Source of the DNA: Thermodesulfovibrionales bacterium
Lineage (GTDB): Bacteria > Nitrospirota > Thermodesulfovibrionia > Thermodesulfovibrionales > Dissulfurispiraceae
Assembly: GCA_026416735.1 (NCBI GenBank)
Contig: JAOAEO010000003.1
Location: 1-39,827 of the forward strand
Reading direction: 5' to 3'
DNA length: 39,827 nucleotides
The first letter of the stretch is position 1, and each line of letters begins with the position of its first letter. The notes beneath the pieces are model-generated. The model ran no database searches. It had not been told where the DNA came from and saw nothing but the letters and a program-made list of their open reading frames with translations. Of the stretch, positions 18,068-27,080 are shown piece by piece. Position numbers and translations under genes: made by a program.

Positions 18068-18091
18068 TTATATTTGAAGATAAAAGAGGGG
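18031..18091. repeat. Perfect 10-bp inverted repeat with 41-base spacer
   Basis: CCCCTCTTTT at 18031-18040 is the exact reverse complement of AAAAGAGGGG at 18082-18091. The pairing does not extend further in or out. It could form a long-looped stem in a transcript or be a leftover of a small mobile element; no target-site duplication was seen. Confidence 0.4.
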
Positions 18092-18197
18092 TAAAATCCT
18101 TTAAAAAATTTTTCATTTAGTGGGAAGCAAGAAGTGTGTTTTGTTATCTCAATCCTTAAATTTTGCTACCCTATCTCTAAATAAACTATCTATAGGC

Positions 18198-18223
18198 AAA
18201 AAAATTCTTTCTAAAAATAGAAA
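18198..18223 (-). terminator. Weak terminator at the end of the dcw operon
   Basis: Read on the minus strand, a TTTCTA/TAGAAA hairpin with a four-base loop (18208-18223) is followed after three bases by seven T's. The stem is AT-rich with a single GC pair, so it may be inefficient. It lies 12 bases beyond the HAD phosphatase stop. Confidence 0.3.
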
Positions 18224-18234
18224 AATGGAAGAAA

Positions 18235-18915
18235 TTAAAGTAAAGTTATAACATTCTTTAATTCTTCAATAGAAGCTATTAAAAAATCTGCGTCCTTCAA
18301 AGATTCAGCAGGTCTATAACCATAAGTAACCCCTATAGTCTTTATGTTAGCTTTTCTGCCCGCCATAATATCAAAACTACTATCACCAACGATAACGGCA
18401 GATGTATTGTCTACTGCCAGCTTAGATAATGCATAAAGAATCGGCAAAGGTGACGGCTTTCTCTCTGGGGTGGTATCACTACCGACTACTAAATCGAAAT
18501 ATTGTAGTATTCCAAGCTCTTTAAGTAGCCTTACTGAAAGGATTTCTCTTTTGTTGGATATGACAGCTTTTTTAAAGTCCTTAAAGTACTCAAGTACTTC
18601 CCTAACCCCTGGATATAAAGTAGTGTTATCGGTAAGGTGTTTTGAATAGTAATCGAGAAATCTATTAACTAAAATGTCTCTAATTGGCTGTTGAGATACA
18701 ATCTCTGGAAAGACAGTAGATCCATAAATCTCCTTTCTCTCTAAAATCTTCTCCATAAGCCTCGTGATGCCTTCTCCTACAAGGTTGATGGTCTCCTTAG
18801 GCGTTAATGGTTTAATGTCAAAGGGTTCTATAGCATAATTTATTGCATTTGTTATATCAACACAGGTATCTACTAAAGTTCCATCGAGATCGAATAATAT
18901 GAGATTTATAGCCAT
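18235..18915 (-). CDS. HAD-family phosphatase (phosphoglycolate phosphatase-like)
   Basis: 226 residues. HAD motifs are in order: FDLDGTLVDT (I, near the N-terminus), VISNKRE (II), KPSPLP with the preceding ERK (III) and IVGDSSFDIMAGRKA (IV). A helical cap lies between motifs I and II, as in Gph/PGP enzymes. Substrate prediction within HAD is unreliable: phosphoglycolate, nucleotide or sugar phosphates are all possible. It is the last gene of the dcw run, seven bases after murB, which suggests co-transcription with cell-wall genes. Confidence 0.9.
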   Translation of the reverse strand: MAINLILFDLDGTLVDTCVDITNAINYAIEPFDIKPLTPKETINLVGEGITRLMEKILERKEIYGSTVFPEIVSQQPIRDILVNRFLDYYSKHLTDNTTLYPGVREVLEYFKDFKKAVISNKREILSVRLLKELGILQYFDLVVGSDTTPERKPSPLPILYALSKLAVDNTSAVIVGDSSFDIMAGRKANIKTIGVTYGYRPAESLKDADFLIASIEELKNVITLL

Positions 18916-18922
18916 ATCTTAA

Positions 18923-19822
18923 TTAAAACCTGCCTATTATTTTTATCTCTGGCTCTAAAACAATATTAAATTTTTCTTTAACCGCCCTATTGACGATGTC
19001 CATAAGTCTAAGAAACTCCTCTGCAGATCCTTTACCAGTATTTATAAAGTAGTTTGCATGTAAGTTACTAACCTGTATACCTCCCACTCTTAAGCCTTTA
19101 CAGCCTGCTTCATCAATAAGTTTTCCAGCAGATAAGCCATCGAAATTTTTGAATACACATCCAGCAGAGGGTTGATTTAGCGGCTGTTTAATTCTCTTTT
19201 CATTTAAAAATTGTTTCGTTACCTTTCTTACCTCAGCTGGTTCATTAACCTCGAGAGTGAAGGTAGCACTCGTAATAATGCAATCAGAAGAGATGTTAGA
19301 ACCTCTATATTTAAAGCCTAACTCAGACTTAAAGATTTTCCTCATGGTAGAATCTGTAGAAATAACATTAATATATTCAAGATTATCCTTGATTTCATAA
19401 CCAAAGGAACCAGAATTACCAACTATAGCTCCACCGATTGAACCCGGAATCCCAGCTAATCCTTCCATACCAGATAGACCCAGCTCAGCACAAAGAGAGA
19501 TTACTCTCTGTAAACTGCATCCACCCTGAACGGTCAATCTCCCTCCATCAATATTCATAATTTTATCCATTCTTTCTGTGAAGATTACAACTCCTTCAAT
19601 ACCTCCATCGAGGATCAAAAGATTCGTTCCACCTCCAATAATGACATAGGGCAATCCATTAATGTTCAAAAAACTTATAAGATCGGGTAATTCTTCTTCC
19701 TTAGGAAAAACTACAACGTCTGCTCTACCACCTATCTTTAAAGATGTATGGAGAGACATCGGTTCATTAAATCTCGTCTCAATATTTTTATCGATACAAA
19801 AATCTCTTAAAGAGTTATACAT
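18923..19822 (-). CDS. murB: UDP-N-acetylenolpyruvoylglucosamine reductase
   Basis: 299 residues. The FAD enzyme reduces UDP-GlcNAc-enolpyruvate to UDP-MurNAc with NADPH. FAD-binding VIIGGGTNLLILDGG and LAGIPGSIGGAIVGNSGS are present; YRGSNI corresponds to the Tyr/Arg segment, PSAGCVFKN carries the catalytic Ser, and the C-terminal VLEPEIKIIG carries the Glu. The short loop set fits type II MurB. ATG at 19822 overlaps the murC stop by eight bases; a TTG one codon earlier is the alternative, better spaced to GGAG. Confidence 0.97.
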   Translation of the reverse strand: MYNSLRDFCIDKNIETRFNEPMSLHTSLKIGGRADVVVFPKEEELPDLISFLNINGLPYVIIGGGTNLLILDGGIEGVVIFTERMDKIMNIDGGRLTVQGGCSLQRVISLCAELGLSGMEGLAGIPGSIGGAIVGNSGSFGYEIKDNLEYINVISTDSTMRKIFKSELGFKYRGSNISSDCIITSATFTLEVNEPAEVRKVTKQFLNEKRIKQPLNQPSAGCVFKNFDGLSAGKLIDEAGCKGLRVGGIQVSNLHANYFINTGKGSAEEFLRLMDIVNRAVKEKFNIVLEPEIKIIGRF

Positions 19823-21194
19823 CAAGGCTGATTATCTCCAAAAGTTTTTCACCAATTTTATAGACATCACCAGCTCCGATTGTAAAAACTACATCGCCTT
19901 CCCGAAGGTTGTTTCTTAGATGAACTAATAATTCATCTCTTTGAGGAATATAATTTATGCCCTCCACTTTATTCCTTAATAGCTTCTCAAAAAGAACCCT
20001 CGAGTCTACACCATCAATTGGCTTTTCCCCTGCTGAATAAATATCCATCAAATATAAAAGATCAGCCTCTGCAAAGGATTGAGAGAACTCATCCATAAGG
20101 TCTCTCGTTCGAGTGTAACGGTGGGGTTGGAAAATAACGACTAATCTATTTTCTTTGAAACAATTTCTCGCTGCTTTTAATGTAGCCCTTATCTCGGTAG
20201 GATGATGTCCATAATCATCGAATATTTGTATCCCCTTACCTTCTCCCTTTAATTCAAACCTTCTTTGAATTCCACTAAAGCTTGCAAGAGCTCTTTTAAT
20301 AGTTGTAAGGGGTATCTGTAACTCCTGGGATGTAGCTATTGCAGCAAGAGCATTGAGGACATTATGTTCACCTGGTAGCGGTATTAAAAAAGTATCTATA
20401 CGCTCCCTCCCAACATAGAGATCAAACTCCATATTCCTTCCGAAGGATACAATGTTTTTGGCATAAAAATCTGCTTCCTCAGTGTATCCATATGTTATAT
20501 ACTTTCTTTCAAAATAAGGTATTATCTCTCTCGTATGTTCATTTTCAATACATACTATGGTAGTCCCATAAAAGGGAATCTTATTGGCGAATTTTAAAAA
20601 AGCTTTTTTAAGCTCTTCTATATTTTTGAAAAAATCTAAATGTTCATAATCGATATTTGTAATTACAGCTATAGTAGGATTGAGCTTTAGAAAGGATCCA
20701 TCGCTCTCGTCAGCTTCAGCTACAATGAAATCGCCTTGCCCCAGTTTTGCGTTACTCCCTATAGCCTTTAGTTTACCTCCGATAACAATTGTAGGGTCTA
20801 AATCAGCCTCTGCTAAGATAGTAGCTATGAGGGAAGTTGTTGTAGTCTTCCCGTGGGCACCTGCTATCAAGATTCCATATTTTAACCTCCCTAACTCAGC
20901 AAGCATTTCAGCTCTTGGAATTACCGGTATCCCTCGCTCCTTAGCTACTTTAATCTCTGGATTATCAGGTGAAATGGCTGATGAAATTACAACAACATGT
21001 GGTTTACTAATATTACTCTCTGAATGACCTATGAAAACCTTTATACCTAAACTCTGTAAATACTTTGTAGTCTCTGACTCCCTAATATCAGACCCAGAAA
21101 CTTGATAATTAAGTCTGTGTAGAATCTCTGCTAAACCACTCATACCAATACCACCGATGCCTATGAAATGTATCGCCTTATATCTGGAAAACAA
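19815..21194 (-). CDS. murC: UDP-N-acetylmuramate--L-alanine ligase
   Basis: 459 residues. It adds L-Ala to UDP-MurNAc with ATP, the first amino acid of the stem peptide. The N-terminal Rossmann motif is HFIGIGGIGMSGLAEIL, the ATP-binding P-loop is GAHGKTTTT (112-120), and the Mur-ligase segments EADESDGSFL and DDYGHHPTEI are present. TTG start at 21194, three bases after the murG stop, preceded by GAGGG. Confidence 0.98.
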   Translation of the reverse strand: MFSRYKAIHFIGIGGIGMSGLAEILHRLNYQVSGSDIRESETTKYLQSLGIKVFIGHSESNISKPHVVVISSAISPDNPEIKVAKERGIPVIPRAEMLAELGRLKYGILIAGAHGKTTTTSLIATILAEADLDPTIVIGGKLKAIGSNAKLGQGDFIVAEADESDGSFLKLNPTIAVITNIDYEHLDFFKNIEELKKAFLKFANKIPFYGTTIVCIENEHTREIIPYFERKYITYGYTEEADFYAKNIVSFGRNMEFDLYVGRERIDTFLIPLPGEHNVLNALAAIATSQELQIPLTTIKRALASFSGIQRRFELKGEGKGIQIFDDYGHHPTEIRATLKAARNCFKENRLVVIFQPHRYTRTRDLMDEFSQSFAEADLLYLMDIYSAGEKPIDGVDSRVLFEKLLRNKVEGINYIPQRDELLVHLRNNLREGDVVFTIGAGDVYKIGEKLLEIISLDV

Positions 21195-21197
21195 AGC

Positions 21198-22304
21198 CTA
21201 ACCCTCAGTTTTTTTAAGACTTAAAAGAATATCTATAATCTTATCAGCAGCATTTAGCTTACCAAAGGCTGCAGACATCTTCTGCATCTGACTTCGTAAA
21301 TGGTCATCATTATAAAGCTCCCTTAGAACCTTTGCAAGGATATCCCCGTTAAGTTCTCTATCTAATATCAACTTTGCAGCACCCATATCAGCCAACTTTC
21401 GAGCATTCAATTCTTGATGATTGCCAGCAGCATAAGGATAGGGGATCAATATGGCTGGTTTGCCCACAGCCGTAAGCTCAGCTAAAGTAGTAGCCCCAGC
21501 CCTACACACAACAAGATCTGCAGCACAATAAGCTTCTGCCATTTTGTAAATGAAAGGAGCTACAAAAGCCTTAAAGCCTAATTCCCTGTATACCTCCTTA
21601 ATGAAATCATAATCTGCAAAGCCCGTTTGGTGAATGAGCTGTATATTTTGCCTCAAATCTACTAAGTAATTCAACGCCCCACCTAATGCCCTATTTATAC
21701 TACTCGCTCCTGAACTTCCTCCAAAAATAAGTATAGTAAACCTTCCATGATCTAATGCAAAGGCTGAACAAGCCAACCTCTTATCTTTAAAGATTATATT
21801 TTTCCTTACTGGATTTCCTGTTAGATAGGTCTTATGAGAGGGGAAATAGGCAATACTTTCTTGGTAGGTAACTGCAATAGCATCCACAAACCTACCTAAA
21901 ATTTTGTTGGCTAACCCTGGGTAAGAATTCTGCTCAAGTATTGTAGTTGGAATACCAATAAGACGAGCAGTAAAAACTGTGCTAAAGGAGGCGTAGCCAC
22001 CAACCCCTATGACTATCTGTGGTTTAATAATTCGAAGAAGCCGAAAGGAATCGATAACCCCAAAAAAAGTAAATAAAAAAGCCTTAAGCTTACCAAAAAA
22101 GGATTTACCAACCATCCCATAAGATCTTATGAATCTTAAGGGATAGGACTCTTTAGGTATAACCCGAGCCTCAATACCATAAACAGTTCCAACAAAGAAT
22201 ATCTCGTCCTTAGAGGAAATACCTCTCTCTACAAGCGCTTCCGCTAAAGCAATCCCAGGGAAGAGATGACCACCTGTACCACCACCAGCAATTATAACCT
22301 TCAT
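21198..22304 (-). CDS. murG: Lipid II synthase, UDP-GlcNAc transferase
   Basis: 368 residues. It transfers GlcNAc to lipid I at the inner face of the membrane. The N-terminal GGGTGGHLFPGIALAEAL, then GVGGYASF, TILEQNSYPGLANK, FGGSSGASSINRAL and the sugar-nucleotide-binding AGATTLAELTAVGKPAILIP and NHQELNA segments are all present. It lies eight bases after ftsW, as in most dcw clusters. Confidence 0.98.
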   Translation of the reverse strand: MKVIIAGGGTGGHLFPGIALAEALVERGISSKDEIFFVGTVYGIEARVIPKESYPLRFIRSYGMVGKSFFGKLKAFLFTFFGVIDSFRLLRIIKPQIVIGVGGYASFSTVFTARLIGIPTTILEQNSYPGLANKILGRFVDAIAVTYQESIAYFPSHKTYLTGNPVRKNIIFKDKRLACSAFALDHGRFTILIFGGSSGASSINRALGGALNYLVDLRQNIQLIHQTGFADYDFIKEVYRELGFKAFVAPFIYKMAEAYCAADLVVCRAGATTLAELTAVGKPAILIPYPYAAGNHQELNARKLADMGAAKLILDRELNGDILAKVLRELYNDDHLRSQMQKMSAAFGKLNAADKIIDILLSLKKTEG

Positions 22305-22312
22305 AGGATTTA

Positions 22313-23542
22313 CTAAAGGGAATCCCTTTTATAACGGAGTGCAGAGCAAAACCTATAACCAAAGGCCCTTTGCCACTGCCTTGTACCCCCTAAATTCTTA
22401 ACTCTCTTAAACTTTTTTATTTCATAACTACCACTGTTATCTACCATTTGATTAACGAAGCCTTCCTGATTTTTTGCAACATTGAGTAATAAACCCACTG
22501 CAGCCATATTTACTATTAGAGCTGAGCCGCCATAACTAATAAAAGGCAAGGGAAGTCCCTTCGTCGGAGCTAAGCCTGTGGTAACAAGGAAGTTAATCAA
22601 AGCTTGAAGAGTTATCATTAAAGTGGTCCCACAAACTATAAAATATGCAAAGGGCTCTGTCGTTTTTAAGGCTATTTTAACGCCTCTATAAAAAAGATGG
22701 AAGAAAAGCAAAACCACCACTAAAACAGCCAAGAACCCACCCTCTTCACCTATAAGGGAAAAGATAAAATCTGTATGGATTTCAGGAAGAAAGGCGAGTT
22801 TTTGTCGAGCTTCGCCCAAGCCAACCCCAGTCAGCCCACCACTCCCAAGGGCTATGTATGACTGAATCAATTGAAAACCGCTACCTAAAGGATCGTTCCA
22901 AGGATCGAGAAAGGCAAGTAGTCTCTTAACCCTATAAGGTTTTGCAAACAATAAAATAGCAAATAGGGCTACTGCAAAGACGCTTAAACCACCTATATAT
23001 CTTAAAGGAACCCCACCTAAAAAAAGCATAGTGATCGTAAGAACTGCTAAACTGATAGTTGCACCGAAGTCAGGTTGCATTAAAAAAATAAATTGATAAA
23101 CTGCCATAACACAAATGGGAATGATAAAACTCAAAAAACTATCTTTTTTGAAGGATTCTCTACTCATATACCAAGCAAGAAAAACTATCATAGAGAGTTT
23201 GACTAACTCAGATGGCTGAAAGGAAAAGAAAGCCACTTTAATCCATCTTGTAGCTCCCTTCACTGTAACGCCAAGATTTGTAAAAACTAAAAGGAGTACA
23301 ACCAAAGATATGAAAATAAAGAGTAAAGCCATCCTCCTGAAAAATTCCAATTTTAATTTATAGGCTATGAACATTACAATTATTCCAAAAGTCAATATCA
23401 ACAGCTGCTTTTTAAAATAATAAAATTGGTTCGTTTTGCCTTCAGGAAATTCTATAGAAGTAGAACTGTACACAGCTATCAACCCAATAAGTATTAAAAC
23501 AAAAACATTTAAAAGAATATACCTCTGATCACTACTACTCAT
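22313..23542 (-). CDS. ftsW: Septal peptidoglycan glycosyltransferase FtsW
   Basis: 409 residues, a SEDS-family multi-pass membrane protein with about ten hydrophobic segments. Signatures include VKGATRWIKVAFFSFQPSEL, LIQSYIALGSGGLTGVGLGE, HTDFIFSLIGEEGG and PFISYGGSALI. It polymerises lipid II at the septum with its partner FtsI, encoded four genes upstream. ATG at 23542 overlaps the murD stop (ATGA) and has GGAG just upstream; a GTG nine bases earlier has no SD. The C-terminal tail of about 50 residues is basic and cytoplasmic by appearance. Confidence 0.96.
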   Translation of the reverse strand: MSSSDQRYILLNVFVLILIGLIAVYSSTSIEFPEGKTNQFYYFKKQLLILTFGIIVMFIAYKLKLEFFRRMALLFIFISLVVLLLVFTNLGVTVKGATRWIKVAFFSFQPSELVKLSMIVFLAWYMSRESFKKDSFLSFIIPICVMAVYQFIFLMQPDFGATISLAVLTITMLFLGGVPLRYIGGLSVFAVALFAILLFAKPYRVKRLLAFLDPWNDPLGSGFQLIQSYIALGSGGLTGVGLGEARQKLAFLPEIHTDFIFSLIGEEGGFLAVLVVVLLFFHLFYRGVKIALKTTEPFAYFIVCGTTLMITLQALINFLVTTGLAPTKGLPLPFISYGGSALIVNMAAVGLLLNVAKNQEGFVNQMVDNSGSYEIKKFKRVKNLGGTRQWQRAFGYRFCSALRYKRDSL

Positions 23543-24993
23543 AAACTCCACACAGCTTTTTTAAATTTTCTTCCCCTATCTTCAAAGTTTTCAAACATAT
23601 CAAAACTCGCGCAGGCTGGAGACAATAGAACTACATCTCCAGATACAGCAATAGAGTAAGCTTTCTTAACAGCTCCATCCATATCGTTTTCTATAAAAAC
23701 CTCCGTAAGATCTCCTACAGCTTTTCTAATCTTTTCCTTTGCCTCCCCTATTAGAATCAAAGCCTTTACCTTCCCCTTTATGAAAGGTCTAAGAAGGCCG
23801 AAATCACTATGTTTATCCCTCCCACCAGCTATAAGTATTATGGGACTTTCAAAACTCTCGAGGGATTTCATAACTGCACCTACATTCGTTCCTTTAGAGT
23901 CATTGATGAAAACCACCCCCTTTAAATCTCGAACAAACTCAAGCCTATGTTCCAAACCAGCAAAATACCTTAGGGTATTTGAGATAGTCTCTGGGGTACT
24001 CCCACACAACAAAGCCATTAAGCTAACAGCCATAACATTCTCTATGTTGTGTACTCCCCTAATCTTGAAAGATTGAGGTCTTAGACAAAAATCTTTTGGT
24101 AAGTCACGAAGATTTGTCTTAATTTTAGCGATCTTATGGGATGGCAAATAGAAATTTATCACCTTCTCATCCTCTAAATAATAGGCACCTTCAACTCTCT
24201 TCTTTCTGCTGAAATAGAAAATCTCTGGTTTTGTCTCTTTAACTCCAAATTTGGTTTGATATCTAAATAATATCTCATTGGTTGCGGGGTCATCAGCATT
24301 AAGAACTAAGAAATCACCCTCCGTCTGGTTCAAAAAGATTCTACATTTCGCATCTATATAAGAAGACATCGAATCATAACGATCTAAATGATCAGGGGTT
24401 ATATTTAAAATTGTCGAACCAAAGGGCCTAAAGTCTCTAATAGATTCAAGCTGAAAGCTGGAAACCTCAGTCACATAATAATCCTTTTGGAATCCTTTCC
24501 CTTGATTGATTAATTCATATATTATCTCTGTTAAAGCATATCCTATATTACCACCCACAATTACCTGAAAACCGTTATCTCTCAATATATTATATAGAAG
24601 AGATGTTGCAGTAGATTTACCATTGGTACCAGTAATAGAAAGAATTTTTGATGACTCTCCATAAGTTATTATCATTCTATATGCTAACTCCAACTCGCCG
24701 ATAACCTCTATACCCCTTTTTAGAGCTCTCTGTATGGGGTCTAAATACATAGGAACACCGGGACTAAGAACTATCAGATCAGCCTCTTCAAACACAGAGT
24801 TAGGATGTTCTCCAAGCACTAAGGTTATATCATACTTCAGTTCCTTTAAGTTAAGCTCAAGGTCTTTCTTGCCTTTGATATCAGTTACTGTTACCTTAGC
24901 GCCCAATCTCGACAATAAATTTGCAGCACCTATACCGCTTTTAGCAAGCCCTACTACTGTGACTTTTTTACCTTCGTAATCCATGTGTAACAT
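23539..24993 (-). CDS. murD: UDP-N-acetylmuramoylalanine--D-glutamate ligase
   Basis: 484 residues. It adds D-Glu to UDP-MurNAc-L-Ala. The N-terminal domain has KVTVVGLAKSGIGAANLLSRLG; the P-loop is GTNGKSTAT (122-130); LEHRLEFV, FINDSKGTN and GGRDKHSDF are conserved. Two ATGs are possible, at 24993 and 24984, neither with a clear SD; the latter gives MDYEGKKVTVVGL, closer to usual N-termini. It follows the carboxypeptidase by nine bases. Confidence 0.97.
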   Translation of the reverse strand: MLHMDYEGKKVTVVGLAKSGIGAANLLSRLGAKVTVTDIKGKKDLELNLKELKYDITLVLGEHPNSVFEEADLIVLSPGVPMYLDPIQRALKRGIEVIGELELAYRMIITYGESSKILSITGTNGKSTATSLLYNILRDNGFQVIVGGNIGYALTEIIYELINQGKGFQKDYYVTEVSSFQLESIRDFRPFGSTILNITPDHLDRYDSMSSYIDAKCRIFLNQTEGDFLVLNADDPATNEILFRYQTKFGVKETKPEIFYFSRKKRVEGAYYLEDEKVINFYLPSHKIAKIKTNLRDLPKDFCLRPQSFKIRGVHNIENVMAVSLMALLCGSTPETISNTLRYFAGLEHRLEFVRDLKGVVFINDSKGTNVGAVMKSLESFESPIILIAGGRDKHSDFGLLRPFIKGKVKALILIGEAKEKIRKAVGDLTEVFIENDMDGAVKKAYSIAVSGDVVLLSPACASFDMFENFEDRGRKFKKAVWSL

Positions 24994-25002
24994 TATCTAT
25001 AT

Positions 25003-25992
25003 CTATACCGATTTTTTAGCTTTTACACTCTTCTTTGCTTTGTTTTTCATCTTAGCAGTTAATTTCCTACTCTTTTTGGAAACATCTTTTTTCTTCACTG
25101 ATGTAAATAAAACGGGTCTATGTTTTACATCAGCGGTATAAATAATGGGAGAAGTGTTTAGACGCAAGGTATCCTCAGCCTTAGAAAGAAGATAGAGGGT
25201 ATTATGCCATAGATCATCCCTCTTAATATCACCTAAGATAACGGTAATTAATACATTTTCACCTCTCCTTTCGGCACTCACAAGGCAGTGTCCAGCGGCA
25301 CGGGTGTAACCAGTTTTGCCGCCGATATGGTCATCGTTCATCCAAAGAATATAATTAGTATTTTTTATAAGAGATTGTCTTCCGTTACCGTTCGAGATCT
25401 CCTTAGCTTTAGTATTGATGATCTCCACTATGTCAGGATAGTTTAAGGAGGCCCTCATTAGGAGAGCGAGTTCATAAGCAGTTGTATATTGACCTCGACC
25501 CGGCAGACCTGAAGAATTTATAAATCTTGTATCTTCTAAACCCAATAAACGGACCTTCTCATTCATCATCATCACAAACCTATCTTCGTCACCAGCGACA
25601 GCTTCAGCGAGAGCAACGGCAGCTCCGTTTACTGACCTCATTAAAGAGAGATATAGCAGATCTCTTACTGTATACTTCTCGCCAGCAATGAGACGGGGAG
25701 GTACTGACTGTACATTTGAAGCATTTTTACTTATAGTCACCACTGCATCAGGTCTAATGTGGTCTAAAACTACCATAGCAGTTAAGAGCTTGGTGGTGCT
25801 CGCTGGAGGTAGTCTCAAATAGGGGTTCTTTGCGTACAGAATTCTGCCAGAGTTACTATCAATAACAACTGCAGCTTTAGCCCTTATATCCTCTGCTTTT
25901 ACATTTTCAGAAAAAAGACCTATAACCAAAAAAAACGAAAACAAAAAAGCTAACTTTTTAAAATCCTCTGTTTTAATAAAATTTAAAGTCAT
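25003..25992 (-). CDS. D-alanyl-D-alanine carboxypeptidase (PBP5/DacF type)
   Basis: 329 residues. The enzyme removes the terminal D-Ala from peptidoglycan stem peptides in the periplasm. A hydrophobic signal (FKKLAFLFSFFLVIGLFS) precedes the serine-peptidase S11 domain, whose motifs are STTK (Ser65-Lys68), SVN (Ser120) and KTG (226-228). The C-terminus ends in a lysine-rich tail (KKDVSKKSRKLTAKMKNK) and seems to lack the usual PBP5 beta domain and amphipathic anchor helix. GAGGTG precedes the ATG and overlaps the mraY stop. Its place between mraY and murD is unusual for dcw clusters. Confidence 0.93.
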   Translation of the reverse strand: MTLNFIKTEDFKKLAFLFSFFLVIGLFSENVKAEDIRAKAAVVIDSNSGRILYAKNPYLRLPPASTTKLLTAMVVLDHIRPDAVVTISKNASNVQSVPPRLIAGEKYTVRDLLYLSLMRSVNGAAVALAEAVAGDEDRFVMMMNEKVRLLGLEDTRFINSSGLPGRGQYTTAYELALLMRASLNYPDIVEIINTKAKEISNGNGRQSLIKNTNYILWMNDDHIGGKTGYTRAAGHCLVSAERRGENVLITVILGDIKRDDLWHNTLYLLSKAEDTLRLNTSPIIYTADVKHRPVLFTSVKKKDVSKKSRKLTAKMKNKAKKSVKAKKSV

Positions 25993-25995
25993 TTA

Positions 25996-27078
25996 TCACC
26001 TCAGTTTTAGAGTTGAAAGACTAATCAAGGCTAAAACAATTCCAATTATCCAGAATCTAACTATTATCTTAGGTTCTTTCCATCCCTTTAATTCAAAATG
26101 ATGATGCAGAGGTGCCATTTTAAAGATCCTCCTTCCAGTCCATTTGAAGTATGCCACTTGCATAACGACCGATATAGTCTCTAACACAAAAATACCACCA
26201 ACAACAGCAAGAACAATTTCATGTTTGGTCATGACAGCGAGGGTACCTAACGCTCCACCCAAACCTAAAGCTCCTACATCTCCCATAAAGAGCTCAGCTG
26301 GATGAGCATTATACCAAAGAAATCCTAAGGAAGCCCCAAGCATGGCACCACAAAAGACAGTTAGTTCACCTATCCCCGGAAGATAGATTACCTGCAAATA
26401 CCTTGCAAAGACAGCATGCCCAGAAACATATATGAAACCAGCATATGCAATCGTTGCTATGGCAACGAGTCCTATTGCCAATCCATCTATTCCATCAGTT
26501 AAATTAACCGCGTTAGAGGCACCTACAATAACAAATACAGCAAAAAAAATATAAAAGATGCCAAGATCGAAGAGCCATTTTTTAAAGAAAGGAACGCTCA
26601 ATACTGTGCTGTATGGATCAGATGAATCATAATAAAGAAGCATACATATAGAAAGGGCAACGATTGTTTGAGCAGTAAACTTATATTTAGCCCTCAACCC
26701 TTTGGAATTCCTCTTAATAACTTTTAAATAATCATCAACAAATCCTATTAGACCGAAGCAAAGAAGGGCAAACATAATAACACAGACATAATTATTACTG
26801 AAGTTGCCCCACATAATCATAGAAACAGTGATAGCTAATAGAATAACTACACCACCCATGGTAGGAGTGCCTGCCTTAGAGAAGTGGTTCTGAGGTCCGT
26901 CATCCCTTATCTGCTGGGTCATGCTGATCCTCTTCAGCCATTGAATTACATAAGGTGTTATTGCAAGCGTTATAAAGAGAGCAGTAAAAACAGCAAGAGC
27001 TGTCCTAAAAGTAATATATCTGAAGACATTGAAGGGTGAAAAGTAAATATGTAAGTCGTAAAGCAACTCATAAAGCAT
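25996..27078 (-). CDS. mraY: Phospho-MurNAc-pentapeptide translocase
   Basis: 360 residues, a polytopic membrane enzyme that attaches the MurNAc-pentapeptide to undecaprenyl phosphate (lipid I). Motifs: DGPQNHFSKAGTPTMGGVV, GFVDDYLKV with the catalytic Asp pair, NLTDGIDGLA, and the C-terminal PLHHHFELKGWKE. It begins two bases after murF and ends in the SD of the carboxypeptidase gene. Confidence 0.98.
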   Translation of the reverse strand: MLYELLYDLHIYFSPFNVFRYITFRTALAVFTALFITLAITPYVIQWLKRISMTQQIRDDGPQNHFSKAGTPTMGGVVILLAITVSMIMWGNFSNNYVCVIMFALLCFGLIGFVDDYLKVIKRNSKGLRAKYKFTAQTIVALSICMLLYYDSSDPYSTVLSVPFFKKWLFDLGIFYIFFAVFVIVGASNAVNLTDGIDGLAIGLVAIATIAYAGFIYVSGHAVFARYLQVIYLPGIGELTVFCGAMLGASLGFLWYNAHPAELFMGDVGALGLGGALGTLAVMTKHEIVLAVVGGIFVLETISVVMQVAYFKWTGRRIFKMAPLHHHFELKGWKEPKIIVRFWIIGIVLALISLSTLKLR

Positions 27079-27080
27079 TG

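Larger units (their letters stand above)
17775..18234. other. Gene-poor interval between the hydantoinase gene and the dcw cluster
   Basis: About 460 AT-rich bases between convergent genes. It contains a stop-free 65-codon stretch on the minus strand (listed as a possible pseudogene), a perfect 10-bp inverted repeat and a weak terminator for the dcw operon at its right end. A 6-bp hairpin AATCTA/TAGATT (17775-17791) directly follows the hydantoinase stop but lacks a strong T-run. Confidence 0.55.
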
